Source: an uncultured Bacilli bacterium (GTDB lineage: Bacteria > Bacillota_I > Bacilli_A > RFN20 > CAG-631). From it: a stretch of 18,724 nt of DNA. Within the stretch, counting starts at the first letter, position 1, and the number at the start of each line of letters is the position of its first letter. Position numbers and translations under genes: made by a program. The stretch covers positions 1-18,724 of the forward strand of contig CAKPZU010000029.1 in the NCBI GenBank assembly GCA_934215405.1, in the 5' to 3' direction. The notes below the pieces were generated by a model. That model was not told where the DNA came from. It saw only the letters and a list, made by a program, of their open reading frames with translations, and did no database searches. This document shows, piece after piece, positions 7,448 to 14,980 of the stretch.

Positions 7448-8224
7448 CTAACTAAATACCACATCTAAAATCATCATTAAAACAAAGCCAATTGCTACCC
7501 CTATTGTTGCAATATTTGAGTGCTTTCCACTTTGGGATTCTGGTATTAATTCTTCAACTACGACATAAATCATAGCACCAGCTGCAAAACTTAATAAATA
7601 TGGCATCAATGATATTAAAAAATTTGATAATAATATTGTTAAAAATGCTGCTATTGGTTCAACAATTCCAGATAATACCCCTAGTCCAAAAGCTTTTCTT
7701 TTACTATTTCCCTCAATTGCTAAAGGTAAAGAAACAATTGCCCCTTCTGGAAAGTTTTGAATGGCAATTCCAATTGATAAGGAAAAAGCAGCAAGCATTG
7801 AAATAGCTTCATTATTTGCTAAAACACTAGCAAAAATAACACCAACCGCCATACCTTCTGGAATATTATGAATAGTTATAGCTAAAAACATCATTGTTTT
7901 CTTTTTAATGTTACTTTTTATTCCTTCTGGTTCATTACTATTAATATGCGAATGAGGAATTAATGAATCTAAAAACAAAAGGAAAAGCATTCCAAGTAAA
8001 AAACCTATACCTGCTGGTAAAAAAGAAAGCTTTCCTAAACTATTTGCCATTTGTAATGAAGGTAATAAAAGTGAGAAAAAAGAAGCGGCAATCATTACAC
8101 CAGAAGCAAAGCCAAGTAATAGCTTTTGTAGCTTTTCATTTATATTATTTTTTAAGAAAAATACCATTAATGAGCCTAGTGTTGTTCCAAGAAATGGTAT
8201 TAATATTCCAATTATAATTTTCAT
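7448..8224 (-). CDS. ZIP family metal transporter (ZupT/GufA-like)
   Basis: An inner-membrane divalent metal importer of the ZIP family, probably for zinc and perhaps also iron or manganese. The 258 residues form about eight hydrophobic segments. The metal-site motifs are intact: HNIPEG (119-124) in the fourth helix, QNFPEG (156-161) in the fifth, and EELIPES (224-230) near the end. A short polar loop with HSH (91-93) precedes the fourth helix, as is common in the family. The ATG at 8224 is preceded by AAAGGGATG. The gene stands between the hydrolase terminator and the hyd promoter and appears to be transcribed alone. I see no clear terminator after it, so read-through into hyd is possible. 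Substrate specificity cannot be read from the sequence. Confidence 0.93.
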   Translation of the reverse strand: MKIIIGILIPFLGTTLGSLMVFFLKNNINEKLQKLLLGFASGVMIAASFFSLLLPSLQMANSLGKLSFLPAGIGFLLGMLFLLFLDSLIPHSHINSNEPEGIKSNIKKKTMMFLAITIHNIPEGMAVGVIFASVLANNEAISMLAAFSLSIGIAIQNFPEGAIVSLPLAIEGNSKRKAFGLGVLSGIVEPIAAFLTILLSNFLISLMPYLLSFAAGAMIYVVVEELIPESQSGKHSNIATIGVAIGFVLMMILDVVFS

Positions 8225-8242
8225 AAAATCATCCCTTTAGCT

Positions 8243-8270
8243 AGTATAAACTAACCATAAGATATTTTAA
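8243..8270 (-). promoter_or_regulatory. Possible promoter of the ZIP transporter gene
   Basis: On the minus strand, TATACT (8248-8243) has TTAAAA (8270-8265) 16 bp upstream. The -35 match is weak. Position is right: after the preceding terminator and about 19 bp before the start codon. Confidence 0.3.
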
Positions 8271-8285
8271 CACTTTTTTAGGCAG

Positions 8286-8310
8286 AAAAAAAGCACTAAA
8301 TTAATAGTGC
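8286..8310 (-). terminator. Intrinsic terminator after the alpha/beta hydrolase gene
   Basis: On the minus strand, GCACTA (8310-8305) pairs with TAGTGC (8298-8293) around a 6-nt loop, followed by seven T's (A's at 8286-8292 on the plus strand). It begins on the base right after the hydrolase stop codon. Confidence 0.85.
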
Positions 8311-9207
8311 CTAATCATTTAAAAATTTGATAACATCATTATATACATCATTTTTATTTGCTTCATTTAAAATCTCATGACGCATATTTTGATATTTAAT
8401 TTCTTTAATATTATTAAAGCCGGCTTTTTTTAATACATTAATTGACTTTTTACTTCCATTATCAAAGCCAGTACAAGGATCTTCATCCCCTCTTAACATC
8501 AATATAGGTAAAGATGTATTAACATATTTATATCTACTTGCTTTACTCATATATTTAGTTAAATGAAATAAATCATTTAAAGCCGATACTTTAAAGCCAT
8601 GGCCGCAAAATGGATCTTCCATATAATTTTTAACATTTTCTTCATTAACGCTTAGCCAATCAAGATTAGTTTTAGAATTATCTATTTTGTTATTAAAGCT
8701 ACCAATAGCAATTTGTTGGAGGGCTTTTGAATAATACATTGGTCCTTTAAATAATTGAATCAAATTGGCTAAAAATATACCAACACCTACAAATGCTTGA
8801 GGACAAGGAAAGCCTGATAAAATTACTTTTTCATAATCCTTTGATTCAGTTTGTAAAAGGTTTCTAGTTATAATAGTTCCCATTGAATGAGCAAAAATTA
8901 TTACCTTATTAGTGTTAAAAGTCTTTTTAATATATTTTGTTATTTCTTTTTGGTCTAAAAGCAAAAATTCATATCCTTTTTTCTCTTTAAAGAATCCTAA
9001 ATTTTTAGCATCACTACCATGTCCTCTCATATTAGATGAAATAACTGTGTAATTTTGCTTATTTAATTGTTCAATAAATGGTTCATATCTTTCTTGATGC
9101 TCTTCCATTCCATGAATTAATTGAATATAGCCTTTAGGATTATTAACCTTAAAGATATGTAGGTTTAACTCATAATTATCAATGCTTTTTAATTTTGCTT
9201 CTTCCAT
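8311..9207 (-). CDS. Alpha/beta hydrolase, monoglyceride lipase / lysophospholipase-like
   Basis: A 298-residue serine hydrolase of the alpha/beta fold, closest in motif layout to the lysophospholipase/monoacylglycerol lipase group (Hydrolase_4), acting on lipid esters. Visible elements: the oxyanion strand QLIHGMEEH (29-37); NMRGHG (59-64); the nucleophile elbow AHSMG with S108; the acid GDEDP with D243; and the histidine MRHEI with H277. A hydrophobic lid region lies at about 135-155. The elbow has Ala where GxSxG is usual, a common variant. No signal peptide is seen, so it is probably cytoplasmic or membrane-peripheral. It starts 2 bp after the stop of the Asp-repeat gene, so the two are probably coupled, and a terminator follows at once. 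The substrate is unknown. Confidence 0.9.
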   Translation of the reverse strand: MEEAKLKSIDNYELNLHIFKVNNPKGYIQLIHGMEEHQERYEPFIEQLNKQNYTVISSNMRGHGSDAKNLGFFKEKKGYEFLLLDQKEITKYIKKTFNTNKVIIFAHSMGTIITRNLLQTESKDYEKVILSGFPCPQAFVGVGIFLANLIQLFKGPMYYSKALQQIAIGSFNNKIDNSKTNLDWLSVNEENVKNYMEDPFCGHGFKVSALNDLFHLTKYMSKASRYKYVNTSLPILMLRGDEDPCTGFDNGSKKSINVLKKAGFNNIKEIKYQNMRHEILNEANKNDVYNDVIKFLND

Positions 9208-9209
9208 AA

Positions 9210-9644
9210 TTATTTAAGTTTTTTTCTTAAAACTTTAACTTCTTTTTCAAGTTCGTCTAAAGCAAAATCTAATTGAGAAGCAACATAATCGCCAAATTCT
9301 AAAGTTCTTACTACTAAAGCTGCAGCACTTAGCATTGCATCTTCAACATCCTTACCAACTGCTAAAACTTGCATATTTCCATCACCATTTTCATCATATA
9401 AAATAGTATCAGGAATGTTATTATGATCTGAATCAACTAAATAAAGATTGAATTCACCATCATTGTTTAAGTCAATCGCTAATGTATCTATATCACCATC
9501 ATTTGTAGTATCCATTAAAGCTAAATCAGCTTGCTTATCACCATCTAAGTCAATTAGAATTTCATTTTTAGTTCCTTTTAATAATGTGTGACGTAAGTCT
9601 TTGTCTAACTTCATTGTTAATTTTACTTTTCTTAATGTTTTCAT
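9210..9644 (-). CDS. Uncharacterised acidic protein with five 13-residue Asp-rich repeats
   Basis: I do not recognise a family with certainty. The 144 residues begin with a basic stretch (1-23). Residues 32-96 hold five units of exactly 13 residues, beginning at D32, D45, D58, D71 and D84. Each has a DxxxDG-like acidic loop, as in LDGDKQAD, TNDGDID, LNNDGE and ENGDG, followed by a short hydrophobic strand such as LALMD or TLAID. Such loops usually bind calcium, as in EF-hand-like or thrombospondin type 3 repeats, but the period differs from both RTX and EF-hand. A helical, lysine-rich C-terminus (about 100-144) may be a coiled coil. There is no signal peptide, which is odd for a calcium-binding repeat protein. 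AGGAG precedes the ATG, and the gene is followed 2 bp later by the hydrolase. Confidence 0.8.
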   Translation of the reverse strand: MKTLRKVKLTMKLDKDLRHTLLKGTKNEILIDLDGDKQADLALMDTTNDGDIDTLAIDLNNDGEFNLYLVDSDHNNIPDTILYDENGDGNMQVLAVGKDVEDAMLSAAALVVRTLEFGDYVASQLDFALDELEKEVKVLRKKLK

Positions 9645-9675
9645 TTTAGTTTCTCCTTTTTGTATTTATAATTTT

Positions 9676-9684
9676 ATTATACCA
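9676..9684 (-). promoter_or_regulatory. Extended -10 promoter of the Asp-repeat protein and hydrolase genes
   Basis: TGGTATAAT on the minus strand, a perfect -10 box with an extended TG element. The -35 region is poor, as is usual for extended -10 promoters. It lies about 32 bp before the start codon, and AGGAG (9657-9653) precedes the ATG. Confidence 0.6.
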
Positions 9685-9705
9685 ATTTATTTAAAAAATA
9701 CTACA

Positions 9706-9727
9706 TTAATATTTATTAAAATATTAA
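9706..9727 (-). terminator. Possible weak A/T hairpin beyond the gene-end fragment
   Basis: TTAATATT-N6-AATATTAA forms an 8-bp stem made only of A-T pairs. On the minus strand a run of six T's follows only after several other bases. It could slow read-through from the toxin gene, but the call is weak because of the composition. Confidence 0.25.
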
Positions 9728-9738
9728 ATTTAAACGTT

Positions 9739-9839
9739 TTAATTAATTTTGTCTATTCTTAATTCATTTAAAATTAATAATTTTATTATAGCTTGACTAC
9801 GGCTTTTTACATCTAACTTTAAAATAACATTTGAAATAT
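9739..9839 (-). pseudogene. Stranded 3' fragment of the GerE-like regulator gene
   Basis: A second copy of the last 101 bp of the GerE-like gene (10546-10646), 807 bp away in the same orientation, with only two mismatches (9758 and 9783). It covers roughly the last 32 codons and the stop, from ISNVILKL onward. Both differences change the protein (Lys to Arg, Gln to Lys). There is no start codon, and the frame is closed by a stop just upstream, so it cannot be expressed alone. The homology ends exactly at the stop codon on one side and 21 bp past the toxin stop on the other. Confidence 0.9.
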
Positions 9840-9860
9840 TTTATTTCCTTGTTTACAATA

Positions 9861-10181
9861 TTAGTATTTATTTTTATTAAATAAAATTTGGATAAAATTT
9901 CTTTTTCTATATAAAATACGGACTATGTGTACCTCATCATTTTCATAACAATAAAATATTATATAATTTCCACACACTAAAAAACGAAAATTATTTTCAA
10001 TTGATATAATAGAATTTAACGGTGTTCCACTTTCCGGATAGAATTCAAGTTGAACAATTCGATTTGTAATCTTTAAAATAATGTTTTTTGCTGATTGTTT
10101 TGAGCAGAATTCTTCTTCTATATACTTTTTAATATCTTGTAAGTCATCTATTGCATCAGCCGTAAATAGAATCTTATTCAT
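9861..10181 (-). CDS. Type II toxin, RelE/ParE family
   Basis: Predicted toxin of a toxin-antitoxin pair: a small basic RelE/ParE-fold protein that either cleaves mRNA on the ribosome or poisons gyrase. The 106 residues show the family plan: two N-terminal helices (ADAIDDLQDIKKYIEEEF), FYPESGTPL (47-55), then strands FRFLVCGNYIIFYCYE (65-80) and VHIVRILYRKRN (84-95). R88, R94 and Y91 sit where family members keep basic and aromatic residues. The C-terminal layout (NYIIFY then VRILYRKR) looks more ParE-like than RelE-like. I chose the ATG at 10181-10179, which overlaps the antitoxin end by 8 bp and has GGAG 6 nt upstream; a TTG four codons earlier is less likely. Target not determinable. Confidence 0.88.
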   Translation of the reverse strand: MNKILFTADAIDDLQDIKKYIEEEFCSKQSAKNIILKITNRIVQLEFYPESGTPLNSIISIENNFRFLVCGNYIIFYCYENDEVHIVRILYRKRNFIQILFNKNKY

Positions 10182-10428
10182 TTTCAACTCCAAGTAATTT
10201 TAATACCTTTGAAAATTCAGTGTAGCCTTTTTCTTTAGCAGACATTTCGCCTTTTATTAACTCTTCTATCAACTTCAATGTTGCTTGCATCTTTTCAAAT
10301 TCATCAATATCAACAATGGCATATCTGCCTCTACCGTTTTTTGTCAAGAATACAGGATCTCCAACTGATACATCGCGTAAAACTTCATTATAACTTCTTA
10401 AATCTGATACTGGCTTAATATTAGGCAT
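10174..10428 (-). CDS. Type II antitoxin, Phd/YefM family
   Basis: The antitoxin partner: 84 residues, with an N-terminal Phd/YefM DNA-binding domain (about 1-60) and a C-terminal tail that neutralises the toxin. Typical signatures are IKPVSDLRSYNEVL, the VGDPVFLTKNGRGRYAIVD stretch and DEFEKM. GGAGGG stands close before the ATG at 10428. It precedes the toxin with an 8-bp overlap, the usual antitoxin-first order, so the two would be made in coupled amounts. Family members repress their own promoter, so the AT-rich near-palindrome upstream is a candidate site. The pair lies between two direct repeats of the neighbouring regulator gene end, which suggests recent arrival. Confidence 0.9.
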   Translation of the reverse strand: MPNIKPVSDLRSYNEVLRDVSVGDPVFLTKNGRGRYAIVDIDEFEKMQATLKLIEELIKGEMSAKEKGYTEFSKVLKLLGVENE

Positions 10429-10462
10429 TGTATTCCCTCCTCTTAAAAATTTTACTACTTAT

Positions 10463-10487
10463 ATTATACACTAATTTTTCGTAAAAT
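10463..10487 (-). promoter_or_regulatory. Toxin-antitoxin promoter and possible operator
   Basis: The -10 box is a perfect TATAAT (10468-10463), about 35 bp before the antitoxin start. No strong -35 box is seen. A near-palindrome (ATTTTTCGTAAAAT, 10474-10487; arms ATTTT/AAAAT) lies in the spacer and could be an autoregulatory site. The palindrome call is weak, because such runs are common in AT-rich DNA. Confidence 0.5.
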
Positions 10488-10545
10488 TCTACAGCAAAAA
10501 TTAGAAAGAAGTTTTTAAAATTAGAAACATTAAACTATATAAAGG

Positions 10546-10646
10546 TTAATTAATTTTGTCTATTTTTAATTCATTTAAAATTAATAATTGTATTATAGCT
10601 TGACTACGGCTTTTTACATCTAACTTTAAAATAACATTTGAAATAT
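10546..10646 (-). repeat. 101-bp direct repeat, copy inside the intact GerE-like gene
   Basis: Partner of the copy at 9739-9839: 99 of 101 bases identical and the same orientation. It covers the gene from about codon 43 to the stop. The two copies bracket the toxin-antitoxin pair; recombination between them would remove 807 bp and leave the regulator gene whole. Confidence 0.92.
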
Positions 10647-10761
10647 GATTTCTTACTGTTTTACTTGAAATATTTAACATATTTGCTATGTCATCTGTTG
10701 TTTTATTATCAATTAATAAATCAAATATTTCTTTTTCTCTTTTTGTCAATATTTTTAGCAT
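10546..10761 (-). CDS. GerE-like LuxR-family HTH regulator
   Basis: A small single-domain DNA-binding protein made almost wholly of a LuxR/GerE-type helix-turn-helix. LTKREKEIFDLL, then KTTDDIANMLNISSKTVRNH and KSRSQAIIQLLILNEL follow Bacillus GerE closely in motif order and length (GerE is 74 residues). There is no receiver or ligand domain. I chose the ATG at 10761-10759 (71 residues) because GGTGA lies 6 nt before it; the ATG at 10773, giving 75 residues, has no ribosome-binding site. In sporulating Bacilli, GerE is a late mother-cell regulator that also lies near uvrC, but nothing else here shows sporulation, so its role is open. It starts some 40 bp after uvrC and may be cotranscribed. 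Its 3' third is duplicated beyond the toxin gene. Confidence 0.85.
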   Translation of the reverse strand: MLKILTKREKEIFDLLIDNKTTDDIANMLNISSKTVRNHISNVILKLDVKSRSQAIIQLLILNELKIDKIN

Positions 10762-10805
10762 ACTAATCACCATTTTATACTATGGTAATTAATCTAAAAA
10801 CGTGT

Positions 10806-12563
10806 CTAGTCTTCCTTATTTAAAACCCTTAATAATTCAATAGCAACATTTTTAGGCATTATTTGTGATAATTGCTCAACTGGTGCTTTTTTTATTTCAT
10901 CAACGCTTTGATAAATAGTTAAAAGTCTTTTCTTTCTAACATCACCTAAGCCATTAACCTCATCAAGAATTGATGAAATCATTGATTTAGCTTTTTTATT
11001 TTTAAAGAAAGTAATAGCAAATCTATGAACCTCATCTTGCATTTTCATAAAAAACAAAAACAATTTAGAATCTTTTGCAAGAGGAATTTCTTCAAATTTT
11101 TCATTAATAAATGCTCTAGTTTTATGATTATCATCCTTTGCTAAGCCACAGACTTTTACTGATGTTATATTTAATTTATCTAAAGCCTCCTTAGCAGCTT
11201 TCATTTGATTAACTCCACCATCAACAATAAGCATTTCAGACATAGCTAAATTTTCCTTTAAAAGATTATTAAAGCGACGATAAATTACCTCATTTGTCAT
11301 CTTTAAATCATCTTTAGTATAATCACCATTAATATTAAATTTTCGATATTTATTTTTCATAGGATAGCCATTTTGAAAGACAACTACCACTCCTACTGCA
11401 CTATCACCTGAAATATGTGACATATCACACATTTCAATAGTTGATACCCTATTCATATTAACAAGGCTTCCAAGCTCAGTAAATATATCCTCATCTTTAC
11501 TAGCTAGTTCAATAAATCTAGCTTCAAGTGATTTTTTAGCATTTTCAATGGACATTAAAATTAATTGCTGTCCACTAGCAATTTTAGGATTTACTATATT
11601 AATTTGTAGTGTTTCACTAAGTAAGGAAATATCTATATTATCAGAAATATATATTTCCTTTGGTATATCATGAGTTTGATAAAATTGCATTAAATAAGTA
11701 ATAATTAATTCATTAATTTCGCCTATATAATCAATTACCTCATTAATTTTAGCATTTAAATAACCATTTCTATACATCAAGATAGAAATTGATAAAAAGC
11801 CTTCTTTTACATAAAAGCCAATTACATCACGAGATACTTTATCATTAAATTCAATGATTTGCTTACTAGTAATAGCTTTTATTCCTTCCATTATATTTTT
11901 ATATTCTAAAGCTTTTTCAAAATTTAGTTCATCAGATGCTAAATACATTTTATGCTCAATGTCTTTTAAAATATCATTGCTGTTACCTTTAAAAAACTTA
12001 TCAATTTCCTTTAAATAATTGTCATAAGCATTATCATCTATTTTATTAATACAAGGACCTAAGCATTGATGCATTGAATAATAAAGGCAGCTAGTCTTAG
12101 GTATTTTATTACACTTTCTTAAAGGATAAATACTATTTAATAAATTAATTACCTTATAAGCGGCTTTTGAATCAGGAAATGGACCATAATGCTTATATTT
12201 ATTACTTTTAGCATCACGTCTTATAACAATTTTAGGATTCTTTTCTTTTGAAATAGCAATATATGGATAATGCTTATCATCCATAAAAACGACATTAAAA
12301 GGAGGTAAATATTGCTTGATTAAATTGATTTCTAAAACTAAGGCTTCTTTTTCAGAAAAAGTCAAAACAAAATCAACATCATAAATTTGTTTTACCAAAT
12401 TAGCTGTTTTATTATAATATTTGCGATCAAAATATTGATTAACTCTCGTTTTTAAACGTTTTGCCTTACCAACATATAAAACATTATTATCAATATCCTT
12501 ATAAATATAACACCCTGGAGTATTAGGCATCATATCTAATTTTTCTTTTAATTTATCATTCAT
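10806..12563 (-). CDS. uvrC: Excinuclease ABC subunit UvrC
   Basis: The dual endonuclease of nucleotide excision repair; it cuts both sides of a lesion after UvrA and UvrB load. The 585 residues contain: the GIY-YIG nuclease domain (about 12-92, with Y19, YVG at 30-32, R36 and E78); a cysteine set C151, C159, C167 and C171, matching the iron-sulfur ligand region reported for UvrC; the UVR motif that contacts UvrB (about 203-228); the RNase H-like domain with D380 (in EMCDMSH), D448 (IVDGG) and H513; and C-terminal helix-hairpin-helix motifs (about 530-580, LDEVNGLGDVRKKRLL). It starts 3 bp after the mutS2 stop, without a clear Shine-Dalgarno, so it is probably translationally coupled. Length and domains are normal. 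Confidence 0.97.
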   Translation of the reverse strand: MNDKLKEKLDMMPNTPGCYIYKDIDNNVLYVGKAKRLKTRVNQYFDRKYYNKTANLVKQIYDVDFVLTFSEKEALVLEINLIKQYLPPFNVVFMDDKHYPYIAISKEKNPKIVIRRDAKSNKYKHYGPFPDSKAAYKVINLLNSIYPLRKCNKIPKTSCLYYSMHQCLGPCINKIDDNAYDNYLKEIDKFFKGNSNDILKDIEHKMYLASDELNFEKALEYKNIMEGIKAITSKQIIEFNDKVSRDVIGFYVKEGFLSISILMYRNGYLNAKINEVIDYIGEINELIITYLMQFYQTHDIPKEIYISDNIDISLLSETLQINIVNPKIASGQQLILMSIENAKKSLEARFIELASKDEDIFTELGSLVNMNRVSTIEMCDMSHISGDSAVGVVVVFQNGYPMKNKYRKFNINGDYTKDDLKMTNEVIYRRFNNLLKENLAMSEMLIVDGGVNQMKAAKEALDKLNITSVKVCGLAKDDNHKTRAFINEKFEEIPLAKDSKLFLFFMKMQDEVHRFAITFFKNKKAKSMISSILDEVNGLGDVRKKRLLTIYQSVDEIKKAPVEQLSQIMPKNVAIELLRVLNKED

Positions 12564-12566
12564 AAA

Positions 12567-14909
12567 TTATTTTTTTAACTTTAATTTAACGATAGTAGCA
12601 CCGCCACCACCTTCATTAAAACCTCCTAAATAAAAATCTTCAACATATTTATTATTTTTTAAATATTCATGAACTGCTTTCCTTAATGCACCAGTTCCAA
12701 AGCCATGAATAATACTTACCTGATTATATCTTACTAATAGTGCTGCATCTAAATAATTACGTAAAGCTATTAAGGCTTCATCAACATGCATGCCAATTAG
12801 ATTTAAAGAATTAGGAACACTTTTTTCCATAGCCTTTAAATTTTCAATTCTTACTTTATTTTTTACGACCTTACTTACTTTAGCTTCATTTATTTTACTT
12901 AAATCAGATAAATTAATAACCATAGTTGTATTATTAACCAAAACAACACATTTATTATTTTTAATATCCTTTACAGTAGCAATTTTATTTAATGAATTAA
13001 TTCTAACCTTATCATTAACCTTAATTGTATCATCATTTGCTACTTCTTCTTTTTCATTTTCAGCTAATTCATTTAATTTATTTAAAGCATTATTTTTTAA
13101 ATGAACCTTAAAGCCTTCTTTTTTACTTTCATTTTTAAACTCTTCAACTATTTGATTAATTTGCTTATAAGCCTCATCTAGCATTTCTTCTTTTTTTAAT
13201 GAAACATCATTATAAGCTTCATTTAATCTTTTCTCTAATTGTTCATTTTTAGCGTTTGCTTCCTTTAATAAATTATCAAGTTCTGCTTTTTTTTCTTTTA
13301 GCTTATTAATTTTATTATCCTCATCCTTTAATTTTAAAGATAATTCATCAATAATAGCATCAAGCTTATTTGCACTAGCAGATTTATATTTTTTAGCATT
13401 AGTAATTATTTCTTGCTTTAAACCTAAGCGTGATGATATTTCAAGAGCATAGCTTCTACCAACAACATTTAATAATAGCTTATAGGTAGGCATTAATGTT
13501 TCTTCATTAAAGCCCATTGAAGCAAGAGTTATTTTTAAAGAATCATTAGCATAGTCCTTTATTCCTAAATAATGTGTTGAAATCATAGCAATTGAACCAA
13601 CCTTATCAATATATTCAATAATAGCTTTGGCTAAAGCTTCACCCTCACTTGGATCAGTTTTACTTCCAAGTTCATCCATAATAACTAAGCTATGTTCATC
13701 AATTTGGTTTATTATTTCACTAACATTTTTCATATGTGATGAAAAGCCTGAAAGTGATTGCGTGATTGATTGTTCATCACCAATATCAACAAAAATATTT
13801 CTAAAAATTGGAAGGCTTGCTTCCTTTATTGGTAAAGGAAGTCCACATTGATTCATTAAAACAAGTAAAGCAATTGTTTTTAAGGCAACAGTTTTACCAC
13901 CAGCATTAGGGCCTGAAATAACAATTATTTTGTTATTATCTCCACCTAAATAAAAATCATTTTTTACAACACTTTTTATATCAAGTAAAGGATGATAAGC
14001 ATCGCGTAAAATTATAGCATTACTATTATTAATAGAAGCAAGTTCATAATTATTAGCTAAGCCATAGCTTCCCTTTAAAATCATAAAGGATAATTCCCCT
14101 AAAGCTTCATTATTTAGCATTAATTCATTATAATGCTTATTTATTAAATCACATAAGGCTTTAGTAATTCTTATGATTTCAATTTCTTCTTCATAATGTA
14201 ATTGCTCAAGCATTACATTATTTTCAGTAACTGAATATGGCTCAATAAATATTGTATTTGCTGATTGTGAAACATCAATTACAATACCTTTAACCTGTGA
14301 TTTAAAGCTAGCTTTTACTGGTAAAACATAATGATTACCACGAGTTGCTATATAATTATCTGATAATAATGATGAATTATTCTTTAAAAAGCTATTTAGT
14401 TTATCCTTTATTTCATTTTCTAGCTTTTTTATAGAATTTCTAATAGTTTTTAATTTTGTTGAAGCATGATCATATAAAGTAAAATTAGGATTAACACAAA
14501 ACCTTATTTGATCAAGTAATTCATTTACACTATTTAATGACCTAATGTATTTAAATGTATAGTAAAATTCTTCATTTTCAAGCTTAGTATTAGCTATAAA
14601 ATTTTTTAAGGAAGATACAACTTCAAGCATATTAACAAATTCATAAATTTCTTCTAATGTTAATATAGCATTTTTATGAACCTTATCTAAAAAAGTACTA
14701 ACATCAACAAGCTGAGCAAGGGAAGGAAATGTTCCAAGTGTTACTAGCTTATAGCCTTCCTTACTTTTATTAATATTTTCTAAAACTACTTCATCAAAAT
14801 AAAGAGGTTTTAATTCATTTACCTTTTTTCTACTTAATTCGTTAATATTATATTGTAATATTAACTCTTTTATTTTATCAAATTCTAATATTTCAAATAA
14901 TCTATTCAT
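12567..14909 (-). CDS. mutS2: Endonuclease MutS2
   Basis: MutS2 is a MutS-like ATPase with a C-terminal Smr nuclease domain. Depending on the species, it limits recombination or splits stalled, collided ribosomes. The 780 residues show the MutS core and clamp helices (1-320), Walker A GPNAGGKT (about 333-340), the loop DEQSITQSLSGFSSH, Walker B LVIMDE (408-413) followed by GSKTDPSEG, a long charged coiled coil (about 510-620), a KOW-like small domain and the Smr domain (about 702-780, with HGFGTGALRKAV). The usual Smr LDLxG motif reads LNLIG, so the first acidic residue is changed. I chose the ATG at 14909-14907, with AAGGTG 6 nt upstream; a GTG three codons earlier overlaps that site. It is the first gene of mutS2-uvrC. 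Confidence 0.96.
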   Translation of the reverse strand: MNRLFEILEFDKIKELILQYNINELSRKKVNELKPLYFDEVVLENINKSKEGYKLVTLGTFPSLAQLVDVSTFLDKVHKNAILTLEEIYEFVNMLEVVSSLKNFIANTKLENEEFYYTFKYIRSLNSVNELLDQIRFCVNPNFTLYDHASTKLKTIRNSIKKLENEIKDKLNSFLKNNSSLLSDNYIATRGNHYVLPVKASFKSQVKGIVIDVSQSANTIFIEPYSVTENNVMLEQLHYEEEIEIIRITKALCDLINKHYNELMLNNEALGELSFMILKGSYGLANNYELASINNSNAIILRDAYHPLLDIKSVVKNDFYLGGDNNKIIVISGPNAGGKTVALKTIALLVLMNQCGLPLPIKEASLPIFRNIFVDIGDEQSITQSLSGFSSHMKNVSEIINQIDEHSLVIMDELGSKTDPSEGEALAKAIIEYIDKVGSIAMISTHYLGIKDYANDSLKITLASMGFNEETLMPTYKLLLNVVGRSYALEISSRLGLKQEIITNAKKYKSASANKLDAIIDELSLKLKDEDNKINKLKEKKAELDNLLKEANAKNEQLEKRLNEAYNDVSLKKEEMLDEAYKQINQIVEEFKNESKKEGFKVHLKNNALNKLNELAENEKEEVANDDTIKVNDKVRINSLNKIATVKDIKNNKCVVLVNNTTMVINLSDLSKINEAKVSKVVKNKVRIENLKAMEKSVPNSLNLIGMHVDEALIALRNYLDAALLVRYNQVSIIHGFGTGALRKAVHEYLKNNKYVEDFYLGGFNEGGGGATIVKLKLKK

Positions 14910-14925
14910 CTTTATCACCTTATTC

Positions 14926-14954
14926 TTTATAATTATAGCAAAAAATGATATTAT
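14926..14954 (+). promoter_or_regulatory. Possible promoter of the carboxypeptidase-aro operon
   Basis: TTTATA (14926-14931) and TATTAT (14949-14954) are 17 bp apart, with TG one base before the -10 box (extended -10). Transcription would start only a few bases before the ribosome-binding site AAGGAAGG (from 14963). An alternative -10, TATACT at 14954, has no -35 box. Confidence 0.4.
14932..14940 (-). promoter_or_regulatory. Extended -10 promoter of mutS2-uvrC
   Basis: TGCTATAAT on the minus strand, a perfect -10 box with the TG extension, 22 bp before the mutS2 ATG. No good -35 box is present. It lies inside the spacer of the divergent promoter proposed for the carboxypeptidase gene. Confidence 0.6.
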
Positions 14955-14980
14955 ATACTATAAAGGAAGGAAGAAAAAAT

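Noticed and set aside
9739..10646. Insertion sequence or transposon explaining the direct repeats
   Set aside because: No transposase gene, no terminal inverted repeats, and the 101-bp repeats are far longer than target-site duplications.
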